Assembly (NCBI GenBank): GCA_033439295.1
Contig: JAVTLE010000017.1
Location: forward strand, 558,001 to 622,000
Length of the DNA: 64,000 bases
Direction of reading: 5' to 3'
Origin: Deuterostichococcus epilithicus
Lineage: Eukaryota; Chlorophyta; Trebouxiophyceae; Prasiolales; Stichococcaceae
Shown here: piece after piece, positions 63,105 to 64,000 of the stretch
Position numbering within the stretch: the stretch's first letter is position 1
How the letters are laid out: every line of letters starts with the position of its first letter
Notes under the pieces: model-generated
Database searches by the model: none
Told to the model about the DNA's origin: nothing
The model's input: only the letters and a program-made list of their open reading frames with translations
Program-made: the position numbers and the translations under genes

Positions 63105-64000
63105 ATGTCGCTCACCTTTGACGAGCCCAGGCTGGCCGAGCTGCTGGTGCAGAAATGCTTGCACGGCAGCGTGTCAGACGCTTTGGGCCTGCTGCTCGAA
63201 TTCTCGCGGCACCCGCCGCTGATCCAAAACACAGTCAACGCCGCTGCAGCCGGCGGCTGGACGCCGCTGCTGGCGGCGTCGCGAAATGGCACCGCGCAGC
63301 TGGCTTCTGCCTTGGTGCGTCGACTGGAGGATCATGTCAAATGTCGTTACGGGACGGCTCGCGTGCTTCTAGCAGGACTGCCGCATGGTCGCAACTCATG
63401 TTGTGGCGCATTGCCGCATTCGGCCACAGCAAGGGTTCTCAGAGAGCTGTCTGCAGAACCCAGTCATATGCAGCCGACAAAATCCTGTGGTGAATCGTGC
63501 AGCTGTGCGCAAAAGCTGACGTCCGCGTCGTGCGGGAAGGCACTGGCAACTCCGCGTTGCACTGTGCGCGCCTCCGCCCCTGATGTACCATTGAATCACT
63601 CAGTTCAGAAGGCTTTCGCGCTGATGAAGAGTTTCCCATTACGAGTCCTGTACATGTTTCAAAAGCTGTGTGGGGCTCAAGCATGGCTCTAAGATGCATG
63701 TGGCGGGTGTAGATGCTGCTCTCGGCGGCCATGTTGGCGTGCTCAGGCTGTTGCTGGGCGCGCCCCACGCTGAGGCCGATGTCGCCAGCGCCTCCGGTGC
63801 GCGGCGTCCCCGTGCATTCTGTTGCCTCACTGCACCGACCATGAGCATGGGTCTTGGTGGCTGCTGTGTGCCCGGACACGGCCAGGCGATGTGTGGCTTT
63901 TGGCACAGGTGACACGCCGCTGCTGTTTGCGGCGTCCGGTGGGCAGCTGGGAGCCGTGGCTTTGCTGGCCAAGGTGAGATTCGATTTTGGAGATCCGATT
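63105..64000 (+). CDS. Ankyrin-repeat protein (5' part)
   Basis: Exons 63105-63314, 63503-63563, 63713-63796 and 63909-63973, with closing phases; the gene continues past the window edge. It encodes at least three ankyrin units: GGWTPLLAASRNGTAQLASA, GNSALHYAALGGHVGVLRLL and GDTPLLFAASGGQLGAVALL. The N-terminal 40 residues (SLTFDEPRLAELLVQKCLHG) are helical and may cap the repeats. Ankyrin arrays bind proteins; partners and any C-terminal domain lie outside the window. Confidence 0.85.

Overview
This is nuclear DNA of a GC-rich eukaryote, almost certainly a chlorophyte green alga. I cannot fix the genus; Trebouxiophyceae or Sphaeropleales would fit. The evidence is dense intron-rich genes with GT-AG and many GC-AG introns, plant-type families (SYP1 syntaxin, LHT-like amino-acid permease, FT/MFT-type PEBP, thylakoid TerC, calmodulin-binding-type DAG lipase), and divergent intron-bearing core histone pairs with 3' stem-loops. 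One N at 26815 marks a draft assembly. I rebuilt exons by hand from family conservation, splice sites and phase continuity. For most genes every exon phase closes.

Layout, left to right. 1-1218 holds no gene I can support. A SYP1-type syntaxin runs forward (1219-5412). An F-box/LRR protein runs reverse (9623-7192), followed by an LRR remnant (11121-10804), inverted LRR debris and a tRNA-Arg(CCG) (12344-12272). A reverse ABHD10-like hydrolase (16967-13460) faces a very large forward sn1-specific diacylglycerol lipase (17611-27436). Then come a small hydrophilic, probably plastid-targeted protein (28752-29519) and a single-exon LRR gene (29643-30209).

The core histone block is H2B(-)/H2A(+) and H3(-)/H4(+), each pair sharing a promoter. 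Between the pairs sits a 10-exon gene for a conserved protein I cannot name (36746-32359). All four histone genes carry introns and also the replication-type 3' stem-loop. An unresolved Ala/Gln-rich locus follows (about 40865-39638).

The right third holds a secreted PEBP (42328-41133), an LHT/AAAP amino-acid permease (47905-43314), an adenylate-kinase-like P-loop protein (56395-48687), a cytosolic FT/MFT-like PEBP (57547-59320), a chloroplast TerC protein (62742-59951) and the start of an ankyrin-repeat gene running off the right edge (63105-64000).

The most unusual feature cuts across genes. Nearly every multi-exon gene carries, in its introns or just beyond its ends, diverged partial copies of its own neighbouring exon, usually 100-150 bp away and often including the intron 3' end. 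I count about 25 such copies in this window. One PEBP intron (58174-58287) is bounded by the same coding segment on both sides, as expected if an intron arose from tandem duplication of coding sequence. GC-AG introns are also unusually common (8 identified), several exons are only 19-34 nt long, and short telomere-like (TTTAGGG) tracts occur inside introns.
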